From Syngnathus acus (lineage: Eukaryota > Chordata > Actinopteri > Syngnathiformes > Syngnathidae), in NCBI RefSeq assembly GCF_901709675.1, contig NC_051095.1:24558456-24622455 (forward strand): a DNA stretch of 64,000 nt. Reading direction: 5' to 3'. Made by a program: the position numbers and the translations under genes. A model generated the notes under the pieces. That model was not told the origin of the DNA. It made no database searches and was given only the letters and a program-made list of their open reading frames with translations. How positions within the stretch are numbered: the first letter of the stretch is position 1; each line of letters starts with the position of its first letter. Shown here piece by piece: positions 45,644 through 56,588 of the stretch.

Positions 45644-46705
45644 TCACGAGACTGCACACTGTCTCTGACGTGGTGACACTCGTGGATTGGAAATCACTCC
45701 CCACACTTTTGAATGGGTGCGGTTGGACAGCGGGCTTCGGAAGAGGGGTCGGTCCCGGCGTAGCATCGTCCCACCGTCCACATCGACGAGGTAAGATCTC
45801 GGAGAGGCAGCCTCGTTCACGATGACTCCTGGGGACTTCCAAGCCTTCTCGTGATCCAATTTGGTGTGAACTGTGGCTCCAGGAAGAAGGGCAGGTAGCG
45901 GTCTGATGCCATGTTGTCGATTGTAGTAAAAGGCTTGTCTGGCTTTCTCCATAGCATCCTTCTGTTTGACAGCCAACCTGTTGGGCCATTTAGGTTGCAG
46001 GTTCGTCTCCAGAGTAGGTAGCGTCGTTCTTATTTTCCTACTCATGTGCAGTTCCGCAGGGCTGATCCCTGTGGAGGTGCACGGAATCGACCGGTAGGAC
46101 AGGAGTGCCAATAACGGGTTGTCGTGCTTAAGAATCCTCTTTGCCGTCTGGACAGCCCTCTCCGCATGGCCATTACCTTGGGGGTGGTGAGGACTGGACG
46201 TGATGTGGACGAAGTCGAGCCGCTCAGCCAGCTGTCGAAATTCCATACTGGAAAATTGAGGTCCACTGTGACTGATCACCTCGTCCGGGATGCCAAATCG
46301 AACAAAAGTAGCTTTCAGTCTGTGTATGACCTGCGTGGTTGTCGTCATTGGAAGATGCAGTATCTCCAGAAACCGAGAATAGTAGTCTGAGACTCTTTTG
46401 TTGTGCTCGCAGAGATTGAGACCAATCCTTTTCCATGGACGACTTGGCAACACTGTAGAAATAAGTGGCTCCTTGTTTTGGCTTCGTTTCATCTCCAGAC
46501 ACGTCTGGCATGACTTGACCATGGTCTTGAGTTGCACAGAGAGTCCAGGCCACCATACTGATGCTTTGGCCCTATCGCTGCACTTTGTTAGCCCCTGATG
46601 TCCTTCATGTATCTTCTGTAAGATCTCTGCACGCATTGTCCTTGGAACTAAAATCCTTGTTCCTCTTGTTAACAGTCCATCAGCTTCTGATAGCTCGTTT
46701 TTCAC
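45644..46705 (-). pseudogene. Integrase of the Mag-type element, catalytically dead
   Basis: The 353-codon frame has the HHCC zinc-binding part (IHEGHQG and SCQTC), then PWKRIGLNLCEHN, DYYSRF, FVRFGIPDEVISHSGPQFSS, HHPQGNGHAERAVQTAKRIL and a C-terminal tail with RRDRP. In active relatives the first catalytic Asp sits where this copy has Asn (GLNL) and the second where it has His (SHSGPQF); the Glu in HAERA is kept. A short deletion after EHN also removes core residues. It would have joined cDNA to the host chromosome; this copy could not. Confidence 0.85.
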
Positions 46706-46719
46706 TTTTGCTTGGTTTT

Positions 46720-47360
46720 CAATATTTAGAGAAGGTTTGCTGTCGTACTCCGGCCAGCCTGACCTGATGAATTCAGCGACCTCCTATAGTTCACCATCAG
46801 TTGCTGTTGCCATTCTGATGCTCTCCATCTTTGCGGGCGATGCCGGGACTCCATGTAGCACTGTAGCTACGTAGCAGGATACATCTCCATGTGCGTCTGC
46901 TTCGTTCCTTACATGTGTTTGAGGGCTCCGAGACAGGGTGTCTGCCACGATGAGGGTCTTCCCCGGTACATATTACGCCTTAGTGTTGTATCACAGGAGT
47001 CTCATCAATAAGCGCTGGCACCTCACAGGAACATTGTCTAAGCTTCGGCTGTTGACAAGTGGTACCAATGGCTTGTGGTCTGTCTTGAGTCTAAGCTGGT
47101 TCAAGCCACTGAGGTACTTATCAAATTCAATCTGTGCGTAGTGCGTTTCTGCTTCTGTGAGACGCCTCGAGCAGTACGCAACAGGCCTCCATTATTTTCC
47201 ATTGAGCTGGATGAGCACACCTTTCAGACCGTAGCTGCTCGCATCGGCTGACACAGCAGTGGGCTAGGCGACATCATAGAATGCGAGAACTGGTGCAGTT
47301 AACATCTCTTTGATGCTCTGGAAAGCTGACTGTTATGGGTGGCCCCACGTCCAAGTGTTC
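46720..47360 (-). pseudogene. RNase H region of the Mag-type element
   Basis: Broken frames read [42 protein letters not shown] and DKYLSGL, the RNase H part of Ty3-type polyproteins with its catalytic Asp (ADASSYG) still present. At least one stop lies within it. Confidence 0.75.
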
Positions 47361-48159
47361 TTACTCAAGGAGCTCGTAAAGTGGCTGCCCCTTTGTGGAT
47401 AGGTTAGGGACATATCTTCCAAGATAGTTCACCATGCCAAGGACTTTCTTCAACTCCTGCACATTTTCAGGTGGTGCGAGTTGGCAAATGGCTTCCACTG
47501 TTTCCGGGTCGGGCCTAACTCCCGTCTTGTCAGTGAGATGTCCCAGGAAGCGTAGCTGGCTCTGTCTGAACGAGCATTTGTGTTTGTTGAGTTTCAGGCC
47601 TGCCGCCTCGACACGCCAAAGGACCTTCTCCAGCCTCTCATCCTGTTCCTTCATTGTACTAGTTCCATAAACAAGAATGTCATCCATGAAAACTTCCACA
47701 CCGTCCAGCCCCTGCAGAGCCTCTAACATTTCTTTGTTGTAAGATCTCAGGTGTGCTGGAAATACCAAAAGGTAATCTTTTAAAGCAGTACCTGCCGAAG
47801 GGTGTGATGAACGTTGTCAATGTACAGCTGTCTGGATGCAGTGGAATCTGCCAAAATCCACTCTCAGCATCCAGGGAAGAGATCACAGCTGCTCCACTCA
47901 ACTTGGCTGTTATTTGGTCAGCAATGAGCAGGACGTAGCGCTCTCTTTTGACAGACTCGTTTAACCTCTTCAGGTCAACGCATATCCTTGCTTTGCCTGT
48001 GTGTTTCTTTAGAACAGGTACTATGGGCGCACACCATTCAGTCGGTTGCGTCACCCGTTCAATAACGGCAGCCTTCTCCATCCTGTGTAGTTCCTCTTTC
48101 ACTTTGTCCAAGAGCGGGAAGGGCACGTGGCAGGCAGTGTCCACGACGTATGGTGTCAC
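47361..48159 (-). pseudogene. Reverse transcriptase of the Mag-type element, frameshifted
   Basis: The frame 48159-47680 reads VPFPLLDKVKEELHRM, WCAPIVPVLKK, ICVDLKRLNESVKRERY, SLDAESGFWQIPL and FGRYCFKRLPFGISSTPEI. A frameshift around 47700-47768 moves to the next frame with VEVFMDDILVYG (active-site MDD at 47679-47687), LRFLGHLTDKTGVRPDPE and LGMVNYLGRYVPNLS. These are the conserved blocks of a Ty3-type reverse transcriptase. Confidence 0.88.
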
Positions 48160-48171
48160 TTCATCCTTCAG

Positions 48172-48540
48172 CTAGATTTTTACAGGATCCGTTTTTAGTG
48201 TGCTGTGCTCACCAAAAGCTTGCTGAAAGTCGTGGATGGCTTGTGTCACACCGTCTACTCGCTGTACAAGGTTCATTTTTATAGACTGAGGTCTGCTCAG
48301 TAAATTACTGACAGTTGGGCCCTGCACCACATACGCATCCAGAGGGTAATTCTTTCCCTTGTAGTGGATGGTTGCATTGATGAACCATAGCCCACCTCCA
48401 GGACTATCGAGGAGAATTTTGGTTGGTAGCAGGGCTTTAGGTGGGGTGAGTTTCTGGAACGAATCCTCACCTAATGTGCTGACATCTGCTCCTGTATCGA
48501 TTTTGAACTCCATCTCAGTGGAAACCACCTTGAGCTGCAC
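48172..48540 (-). pseudogene. Aspartic protease of the Mag-type element
   Basis: The 122-codon frame contains EFKIDTGADVSTLG, with the catalytic DTGA near residue 15, and a later LLSRPQSIKMNLV. It corresponds to the retropepsin that cleaves the polyprotein. No internal stop, but it is out of frame with its neighbours. Confidence 0.82.
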
Positions 48541-48569
48541 TGTCCACTGTCCTTTTTCTTCCGCAGTGT

Positions 48570-49370
48570 TTACCAGCCCAAGTAAAGAGACATCTGGTCT
48601 TTCTGTTCAGTCTCTGGTATTTCATTGACAGACTTGCGGCACATCTTTGCCCAATGGGCTGTTTTGTCGCAGTGGTTACATGTAGACCCCAATGCAGGGC
48701 ATCTCTCTTCTTTGCCATGTGTGTGGGAGTTTGATGGTCTCCCACATCTCCCACATTTATTATCATTTGGTCCTCCTTTCCTTTCTTTTGGTGTGCCTTT
48801 TTGTTTCCAGCGACTTTTGTCACATCTGCGTTGCACCTCGTGCACTTGCCCCGTAGTGTCGCCTTGCAGGCTTACTTGTGCAGCGACCTCCTCAGACTGC
48901 CTGACTGTCTGTATTGTCAGTGCGAGCGTCAGGTCCGGTATCATTTGCAACCTGCGTGAGAGCTCTTTATCAATTATCCCGACGACAATGCGGTCACGGA
49001 TATTTTCTTCCCGACTCACTCCAAAGTCACAGTGTTCTGATATGTAGGTGGTAAAGAACTTGGATAAAACACTCTGCACTTTCGCCTGGCCGCTCCACGC
49101 GCTGGTGGAAACACGCTCTCTCATGGATGATGTTCCTCCGCGGGAAAAAGTAGTCATCAAACCTTTTCACCACGACACCAAAGTCATCTCTGGGGCCCTC
49201 TTCGGTAAAGGTGAATGACTTGAATATATTTTCGGGCTCATTGCTCATGGCATATATCAGATAGCTCACCTGAACTCTCCCGTCATCCTTGTCCAGCTTT
49301 GTCGCGAGCCGAAAACGCTCAAAATGTTGCCTCCAGTCCGGCCATTCAGTTAGCTTATCAAACTAAAAAC
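48570..49370 (-). pseudogene. Gag of the Mag-type element, frameshifted
   Basis: From about 49370 the frame reads EWPDWRQHFERFRLATKLDK and VSYLIYAMSNEPENIF; the homology continues to HERACFHQRVERPGES. A frameshift near 49080 leads to SREENIRDRIVVGIIDKELS, TIQTVRQSEEVAAQV and a Cys-rich C-terminus (CGRCG, ERCPALGSTCNHCDKTAHWAKMC across 48740-48650) with a CCHC-type knuckle. This is the capsid/nucleocapsid protein of Mag-like elements. Confidence 0.82.
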
Positions 49371-49403
49371 TCGATGGGGGATTAAACCATACCGAATTGT
49401 TTA

Positions 49404-49420
49404 TCCCACTTCTGACACCA
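49404..49420 (-). other. Primer-binding site complementary to tRNA-Leu
   Basis: The minus strand reads TGGTGTCAGAAGTGGGA immediately after the LTR. It is complementary to the 3' end of vertebrate tRNA-Leu(CAA), as I recall it (CCCACTTCTGACACCA). Confidence 0.7.
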
Positions 49421-49585
49421 TGTAAAGTGATCGGAGTCGTGTTGTTATCAAGCTACGTTTATTTTCGAGACAGGTGGCATGCACACAACTTGGAGAGAGG
49501 CGCGTGCGCAAGAGCACGTTCTATGGCAGTGGAAGGTGTTACTACACTGCTGCAAAACACCCGTTACATATTGACATATGTGACA
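49421..49585 (-). repeat. 5' LTR of the Mag-type element (165 bp)
   Basis: On the minus strand it starts TGTCACATATGTCAA and ends ATCACTTTACA, abutting the primer-binding site; AAAATAAACG supplies a poly(A) signal. Such short LTRs are usual for Mag elements. Confidence 0.78.
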
Positions 49586-49735
49586 GGAAGAAATTGGAGT
49601 ACCCGGAGAAAACCCACACAGGTACAAGGAGAACATGAAAACTACACACAGGAAGGCCGGAGTTGGAATTGAAACCCCAAACTCACAAACACACTGTGAG
49701 GCGGAAGTGCTAACCAGTCAACTACCCACAAACAT
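49586..49735 (+). repeat. Common teleost interspersed repeat, 3' part
   Basis: GGAGTACCCGGAGAAAACCC, then GAGAACATGAAAACT, GGCCGGAGTTGGAATTGAA and GTGCTAACCAGTCAACTACC: the second half of the family at 13522. The Mag LTR inserted at its left edge. Confidence 0.72.
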
Positions 49736-50426
49736 GTTCCCTACAAATCTGCAATCTTTCTGCACTGCCACTTGATTGGATTATGCCACTAAACCCTTTA
49801 GCGCCAACAGGATACCTAATCACCATGCAGGAGCTCATCCTGCCAATTAGTTCAACACAAAGTGACTTTCATGACCCAGCAGGCATAGTATGCAGCCAGC
49901 TAAGTGGGAATTACTTAACCTGCTTGTATCTCTCCTCAGCAGCAAAATCGTTGGCAGACATGCTGATGGATTGGCATTTATGTACATGCGTAAACTCACG
50001 TAGACTTAGAAGGAAAGGGCCAACAATTTCCACCCACCCTCTTATAAAATATTTGGATAGCCAAATGGATGACTAATTGTAATGACATTTTTTTTCTTTT
50101 TCTTCTGCATTTAACAGTAGTGTACACAGCACACACACTCCATTAGTGACACACGAGACAAATAGGTTGCTTTCCAATGCCTTTCTAATCCCTTTGGCGC
50201 ATTGTTGCAGGCTATCTCCGTGTGGGTGAATTGGCGGGGGTGGGTGGGGCATGTTGCTCATTCACATCTGACCCTCGGTCAAAGCCCCATTCCCAATCTA
50301 CTCATCCACGACTACCCCATCTCTGTTATTACCATCCTAGCTTTTATTGTAACAAGGCGGTACAACTGCAATATAAACACGTAAAAATTAATGTACCACG
50401 AGTTTGATGGTCTTGTAGCGAAACCA
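49736..50426. other. No gene recognised
   Basis: Short frames without domains. Confidence 0.45.
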
Positions 50427-50515
50427 TTTCTTAATACAAGACAAGGCAAGGCAAGTTTATTTGAATAGCACTTTTCAGCAATCAGGCAATCCAAAGTGCT
50501 TCACAACAAGACACC
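50427..50515 (+). repeat. Common fish interspersed repeat tail
   Basis: GCAAGGCAAGTTTATTTGAA followed by TAGCACTTTTCAGCA and CCAAAGTGCTTCACA; I recognise this as a widespread fish repeat but not its class. Confidence 0.55.
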
Positions 50516-52586
50516 ACTTTGAACATTGTGACTGGTTGATGTTTTTTTTTTTTTTTTCAAAGTACAGTTTACAGTAAAAAATGTACAGTGGTGTTCGACT
50601 TCAGACGGTCTACAATACTATCTATAAATGTATTGGATAAAGATGTTTTCATTTCTTTCTAGTAAGTCTAATTGCTTAATTGTTGAGAATTCTGACAATT
50701 GCATTACGTCGTTGAATAATGTTGGCTTGAAGAAATCAAAGAAATTTCTGGCAACTCTCTGGGTGGCAACCAGTAGTCGTCATATCAGAGTTATTCCACA
50801 TTTTCTTGCGCCTTAATTGTACTGATGTGATCAAGGTTCAGACCTATTGACCAAGATTGCATTGTCAGTATGTACTGTATGAATTCCTTCAGCTGGACAG
50901 GCTGCCTAGACCTTCTCGTAACAGGATCAAAATGTACTGGACCCTCTCAAATGGTAGATCACAGATAGAAAATCAAAAGTGCATTTGGATAAAATGTAAT
51001 ACAAATTCAATGCTGGACTTTTTTTGAAACGCTGAAATTGAAATTCCAGCTATGCCTTTACAAGATGTTGCTTGTGTGTCGCATTTAAAAACGAACAAAA
51101 ACCCCAGTGTGTTTTATGTATTTTTGTGCACATTTGTGTTACATTTTACACACTGTTGGAAATATATCCGATCATGTTATTATTTTGCGTTCAGATAAGA
51201 CTTACAATGAGCGCTGGACCGCTTTTCTATGTAGAGTAGTTTCCACCACCACTCGGCCAGACATCACAAAAGCGTATGCTAATTCAGGTGGTCCTTAAAA
51301 ATCTAGCTTTGCCTACTTTCAGTACAATTCTAAGAAGGTGGGGTTGGTCTCCTTGTCCTTTTTCTGACTCTTTGCGCAACTGCTCCCATACTGCTTGTCT
51401 CTTGGACGGGGTCCATTCCTGCAAACGTTATTCGATCCACCTCTTTCAACATTGGTGATTACAGTAACCTTATTTGTTAGCTCCGAGATGGTTCATGCCA
51501 TCTTCTCTCCTGATTATGAACTCACTTTTGATGCCTTGAAAGGTTTTGTTCTCTCTCAACATGATTAGAGCTACTGTTCTTTGCTGCCCAATGTTTTTGT
51601 ATTCAAGAATTTCACCCCTCCTGCAGATTGTCCTTGTCTAACAATGTTTAAGAATCTCTCATGCAAGCCACTGAACACTGTTACACTAGTGTTTAAAGAT
51701 TATTTCAAAACGAAAGTGCACAACACATATTCATATGCATAAATCTACGTAAATACTTGTACTCCAAACAGATTGTGTACATGAACATATATGTACTTCA
51801 ATAAATGAAGTAAGTAATCATAGTTTTTAGCTGCTGGGGACTTTTTTAATCTATATCCACAACACTTTTATGAACTGTCTCCAGTTTCCTCGGTTTGACC
51901 TCAATACAGAGACAGAAGTTAAATACTGATCTATACAGTTAGGGTTGAGTATATAAATAATCAATATATTAATACTGATTTAGGTAGAAAGAACAAAACA
52001 TAGATTGCCTCACTCATGATTGCCTGATGTTTACCATTCAAATTTGTGTTTTAAGTGATAAGATTAAATAAAACATTAGCATGGTAGTTTTTTCAATAAA
52101 AGGTTGCTCATCATAGAAGCTGGTAATTGTTAAGGAGTTAAAAATGTCTTCAATTCAAATCCAATTGTTTAGGAAACAGCGTACCTAACCATGAACACTG
52201 AGGTCCTCAGATTTTTATGTTAAATTCCTTTGATGATAACACAATTATTTTCCTCAAGTCTGAAGACGCATATTCTCTATATCTGACCTTGCCATAGAAA
52301 AGTCATAATCACAGTCTGAGTGAAAGACACTTCGGAAATAAATATAATTAAAAAACTGTGACAAGAAACAAAACTCACTTCTTACCTTTATTTACTCATT
52401 TGACTGGCTTCCACATTCTAATGGTCACAAATTAGTTAGTCGCACACTTGTTGTAAGACCACAAGACTGCCATCAAGACAGAATCACTGTACTGTGTTTC
52501 AGAGTTAATTTATCAAAATGTCATTATTTAATGTTATCAATCAGTTGTAACTCTTTGATGGATGAATCAAGAATTTGTACTTAGAC
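50516..52586. other. No gene recognised
   Basis: AT-rich DNA with a poly-T tract near 50545; nothing identifiable. Confidence 0.45.
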
Positions 52587-52787
52587 CAGGGGTCTCAAAC
52601 TCCAGTCCTCGGGGGCCGCATTCCTACATGTTTTCCAAGTTTCCCTCGTTAAACACACCTGATTCAAATGATCAGTTCATCCTCACGTTCTGCAGGAGCC
52701 TGATAATTGAATCAGGTGTGTTTAACGAGGGAAACTTGGAAAACATGTAGGAATGCGGCCCCGGAGGACAGGAGTTTGAGACCCCTG
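52587..52787. mobile_element. Palindromic hAT MITE with perfect 8-bp target duplication
   Basis: A 201-bp element starting CAGGGGTCTCAAACTCCAGT and ending with the inverse; almost the whole length is an inverted repeat, with a short loop near 52680-52695. The flanks ACTTAGAC (52579-52586 and 52788-52795) are identical, the hAT signature. Confidence 0.93.
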
Positions 52788-53078
52788 ACTTAGACTATAT
52801 CAATTTCTTTTGATAACTTAATTATAATTGGCTTGTTATCATTATGGTATATTTTTACCCTAAGACAATGAATGATTATGTCTACAGAATGCAGCAAGAA
52901 AATGTTACATCAACGAAATCACACATCACATGCGCCTACAAGCACATCCTAGTTTGTAGCCTACAGTCAAAACAGGCCTGCAGACACAGCACAGACAGAA
53001 ATGTATACATATATATAATTTTAATAAAACCACTAGGAGTTTGCAGGCTACTTCTCTCAGCTCTCCCTCTCAGTTAAT

Positions 53079-53484
53079 AGAATCATTAACTTTGTTAAAA
53101 CCTTCCACGTTTCCTTGACTCGTTGAAACTTTCCACACTCAGTTGTTGAAACCTTCCAAATGATGTGGAAACATTCTTGCTTAGTTGGTTATCTAAAATG
53201 CTCCACTAGTATCTGTTTCCACAGCCTTATAAAACAAAGTGCTAAGACCCTCGGCACTGATTAACCAGTTTGCAGAGGTGACCCCTGAAACCTGTTCACT
53301 CTCACCCCCATCCTCCGTTCTGTCAATAGATATTCCCTTGCAAGAGGCAAAAGTTAGACTGCTTTCAAGCACCTCTGTACCACACAGGGTGCAGATGGCT
53401 TTCTCCGCTTGCAAGCGTAAAATGGCCAAACTGTCTCATGTGTGGTTCTTGCATAAAAGTTAGCGTGGGCAAAACTCTATCATT
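53079..53484 (+). repeat. Unidentified ~400-bp repeat, direct copy
   Basis: It matches the reverse complement of 55985-56376 over its whole length, from TAGAATCATTAAC to GCAAAACTCTATCA. A TATA-like TTATAAAAC occurs here, and an AATAAA in the other copy, so it may be a solo LTR, but termini and target duplications are unclear. This copy has an extra ~36-bp duplication near 53128-53160. Confidence 0.6.
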
Positions 53485-53959
53485 TTGTTTGTTATGCTGG
53501 CCTATTTCTCCTTCTGATGGGCAAAACTAATACTTGGTAAAACACATTTTGTGCAACCACCATGTTTCATTCAAAACTTTGACAACTGCAAAGATTCCCA
53601 CAAACAAGATGGCCCCCTGCACGAGGTGCTGAGCTGTACTACGTAGTAAAAACGTCTGAATTATGCCAATTATTACATCTAGTTTGAGCAACGACTAAAA
53701 CCCAAATCAAACAGATCAAACTGGATATGCTTGTAATGAACCTTTGATGAACGCATATTACGACAAAAGCGTTATGCCTAAAAACAAACCTGAGTCCAGA
53801 AACACCAGAGCTAAGCCGAGCTCAAGCGAGATGGATTTCTGCGACATCAGTGAATCCATAACATCTATAAGAATACAAAAATACAAAATACAATGATTTA
53901 CGCGAGTAACTGACATCAGATGTCAAAGAACTAAAGCGATCCATGGTGGAGAAGTGAAC

Positions 53960-54376
53960 AACTCCAGCGTCCTTGGAAGGATCAAGACGGACCAACAGAG
54001 GACGCCCTGTCCCATTGTGGCTAAAATTGCTTACTCAAAGGAGAATGCTGTCAAGTTAAGTGGCAAAGAGCTGAAAGGCTCAAACTACTCCATCAGCAAT
54101 CATTTTCCCCGGAGATCATGAACAGATAGAGGCTGCATGCTCCACCAGATTTTGGCTGAGGCGAGGAAGACCAAAAAGAATGCTCGTCTATTCATTGACA
54201 AGCTCTATATTGACTGTAAACTGTACAGGAACCCCAAAACAACTAACTGGTTGAGTGGAGGAAATAAAACATCACTCCTGAAGTCAAGTGATGAAGAGGT
54301 CAGAAAAATGAGTCACCGTTGTCATGCCAAGCGTTTGAACCTGGAAGACGGTGAATTAACAATCTTCTCCTACTAA
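53960..54376 (+). pseudogene. Possible LINE ORF1-type C-terminal remnant
   Basis: One frame, with a single TGA, reads PIVAKIAYSKENAVKLSGKE, LKGSNYSISNHFPRRS, stop, TDRGCMLHQILAEARKTKK and ARLFIDKLYIDCKLYRNPKT. The layout (PIVA.., then K..G..Y.IS..FP, then ARKTKK..RL..DKLYIDGKLY) resembles the C-terminal domain of nucleic-acid-binding ORF1 proteins of L1/Tx1-like LINEs. I am not certain of the family. No reverse transcriptase follows. Confidence 0.45.
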
Positions 54377-55867
54377 TTTGCTCTCTCATCACTCGCTCTC
54401 TCTTTGGCTTGATTGGGCAGGACGAGGCCTTTTTGTCTCCATCAGTGACAATACAGTTAGTAATGTCCACCCAATGTTCCTGTGTGTTGAGTATGTGGGT
54501 ATATGTGCTCATGTCTATTGGGCTAATTTCAAAATGGAAGCTTGTACCTAAGTTCGTAAATGCATTTTTTCATTGCATGATTTCGGTAAACGACAACACT
54601 TACCTTACATATGACATTTAATAAATTTGATGGCGAAGGAGATGAGGCAACACAGTGGTCTGGGTTTAACGCCCCCACTAAAGTGACCGCTGCAATCTTT
54701 TGAGACTTAGCGAATACAACTACTTTCAAAATGCCTGCACAATGTATCAGACTGTCCACAAAATAAACCATAAACTATGTGACCTTATTCCAATCTATGT
54801 ACCTAGGCACACTTACATCACCAAGAGCAAACATTTCATCACTGGAAAAAAACAAAGGCATTACCGATCTGTCTGTATGTATAAATGTGTGTAGTTTTAT
54901 GCTTTTCCTGCTGCGTGTTTGTTATTTGCTTTTTCTATTGCGCATGTGCCGATGTGTTTCATGTTGGGAGAGGAGGAGTCGGTCAGTGGTTGTTGATGTT
55001 GTGAAGGTGTGAGTAAAGATTTGCAAGACGCACAGTTGTCATTATTGAACTGAGCTGAACATGTAGGTATGTAAAATATGCTTGCTTGGGAATTTGGGCC
55101 CCGATTAAAAGCTTTAAATAGCTTCACACACATCGATTGGGCAAGTTATATTGTATTTGGAAAACAATGTGTATGTGAAAAAAAATTAACTAACGAGCAT
55201 CAAACTTTCTGTGGCAATGGAGAAATTAATTTATTGAACACATTATTATTGTTATCATCATCATCTGAGAAATTAGTTCTAGCTTTACATGCTAACGCAC
55301 TTGGCTTCAATTTGTCAGCTTTTTCTGTCGGAATTTTTACAATGTAGTGGTTAGCCTTTTATCAATCAGGGGAGACGATGACTTCATGAGGTAGGCTACT
55401 CTGAATATATTTATTTCCTCAATTCAGATTCTTGGCTGAAATTTGATGTGTGTACTTACGTGCGTGTGTGTGTGCATGCATGCGTGCGTGCGTAAGCAAT
55501 CACATTCCATATTAAATACAACCTCAGTCCGTCTGGTGTGCGGCTTTTTGATCACATTTCATTAAGACGTTCCAAAGGGTGTCATCACGCCATTGTCATG
55601 TTTAATAAATGAACCGCTTACGTCACTGAATTACTACTGTCATTACAAATGTCAATTTTATGCTTCGTGTTTTAAGTGTGATTGTAATGAAACTCAGTTC
55701 AGTTCAAGCTCCCGTGGGGACAGGATCAATTTTTTGCTCCACTCTCAAGGTTACTGCGAACTGAGCTGATAACGACATACAGTCACACAGACATTCAAAA
55801 TACAAATTACTTACTACAAAAGAACTTTACTTGTACAAGGGAATAGCAAAAGAAAGAAAATTTAGGA
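54377..55867. other. No gene recognised; TG/CG-rich patch
   Basis: It includes a short TGTGTG/CGTGCG tract at 55461-55491. Frames show no domain. Confidence 0.4.
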
Positions 55868-56588
55868 GTGATGGGTCCAAAAAAGGATCAGGCAACAGCT
55901 GATAACCTGGAAGACATAAAAAATCAACAGAGAACTCTAGACACTCTTCAAGAGGAGATCAGAGACATTAAGAAGCATATTTTGGGAATTGATAGAGTTT
56001 TCCCCAGTCTACCTTCAATGCAAGAACCACACGTAAGAGTTTTCCCATTTTATGTTTGCAAGCGGCGAAAGCCATCATCACCCTGTATGTTACAGAGGTG
56101 CTTGAAAGCAGTAGTATAACTTTCGCCTCTTGCAAGGGACTATTTATTGAGAGAAAGGAGGGTGGTGATGAGGGTGAACAGGTTTCGAGGGTCGCCTCTG
56201 CAAACTGGTTAATCAGTGCAGAGGGTCTTAGCTCTTTGGTTTACAAAGTTGAATAAACTGATACTAGTGCAGCATTTTTAGATTACTAACAAAGCAAGAA
56301 TGATTCCACATCAGTTTCAACGAGTAAAGGGAAGGTGGAAAGTTTTAAACCAAGTTAATAATTCTAGTCAACTTTTCAAAATAATCATACGATCAAAATA
56401 AATTGTCAACCCCGGATAGAATGAAGACTCGATTGATTGACTTGGAAACCAAGATGGAAGAAATCGCATTTCTCAAAGCTGAGAGTGCCAACATAGAGCG
56501 GCTGATAAAAATGATCACCCACAGAGTAGAAGATATCGACCAAAATTATAAAATACATGAGGTGGTCAACCTTGGGCTCAAGATCTAG
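55868..56588 (+). pseudogene. Possible coiled-coil coding sequence split by a ~390-bp insertion
   Basis: The frame at 55868 reads DNLEDIKNQQRTLDTLQEEI and RDIKKHILGI; after the repeat at 55985-56376 a frame from 56403 reads RLIDLETKMEEIAFLKAESA and NIERLIKMITHRVEDIDQ. Both are rich in heptad-like Leu/Ile with charged residues. That they were once one ORF1-type coiled coil is inference; neither half has a recognised family. Confidence 0.35.
55985..56376 (-). repeat. Unidentified ~400-bp repeat, inverted copy
   Basis: Reverse complement of 53079-53484, with scattered substitutions. On the minus strand it contains CTCAATAAATAGTCCCTTGC, compatible with an LTR poly(A) signal. Confidence 0.6.

Larger units (their letters stand above)
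45644..49585 (-). mobile_element. Mag-type Ty3 LTR retrotransposon, decayed, 3' LTR missing
   Basis: On the minus strand the order is LTR (49585-49421), primer-binding site (49420-49404), gag, protease, reverse transcriptase, RNase H, integrase. This order (RT-RH-IN) and the motifs place it in the Ty3/Metaviridae group, closest to the Mag lineage often annotated as K02A2.6-like. Several frameshifts and two lost integrase aspartates make it inactive. It inserted into a teleost interspersed repeat, whose remainder begins at 49586. Confidence 0.85.
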
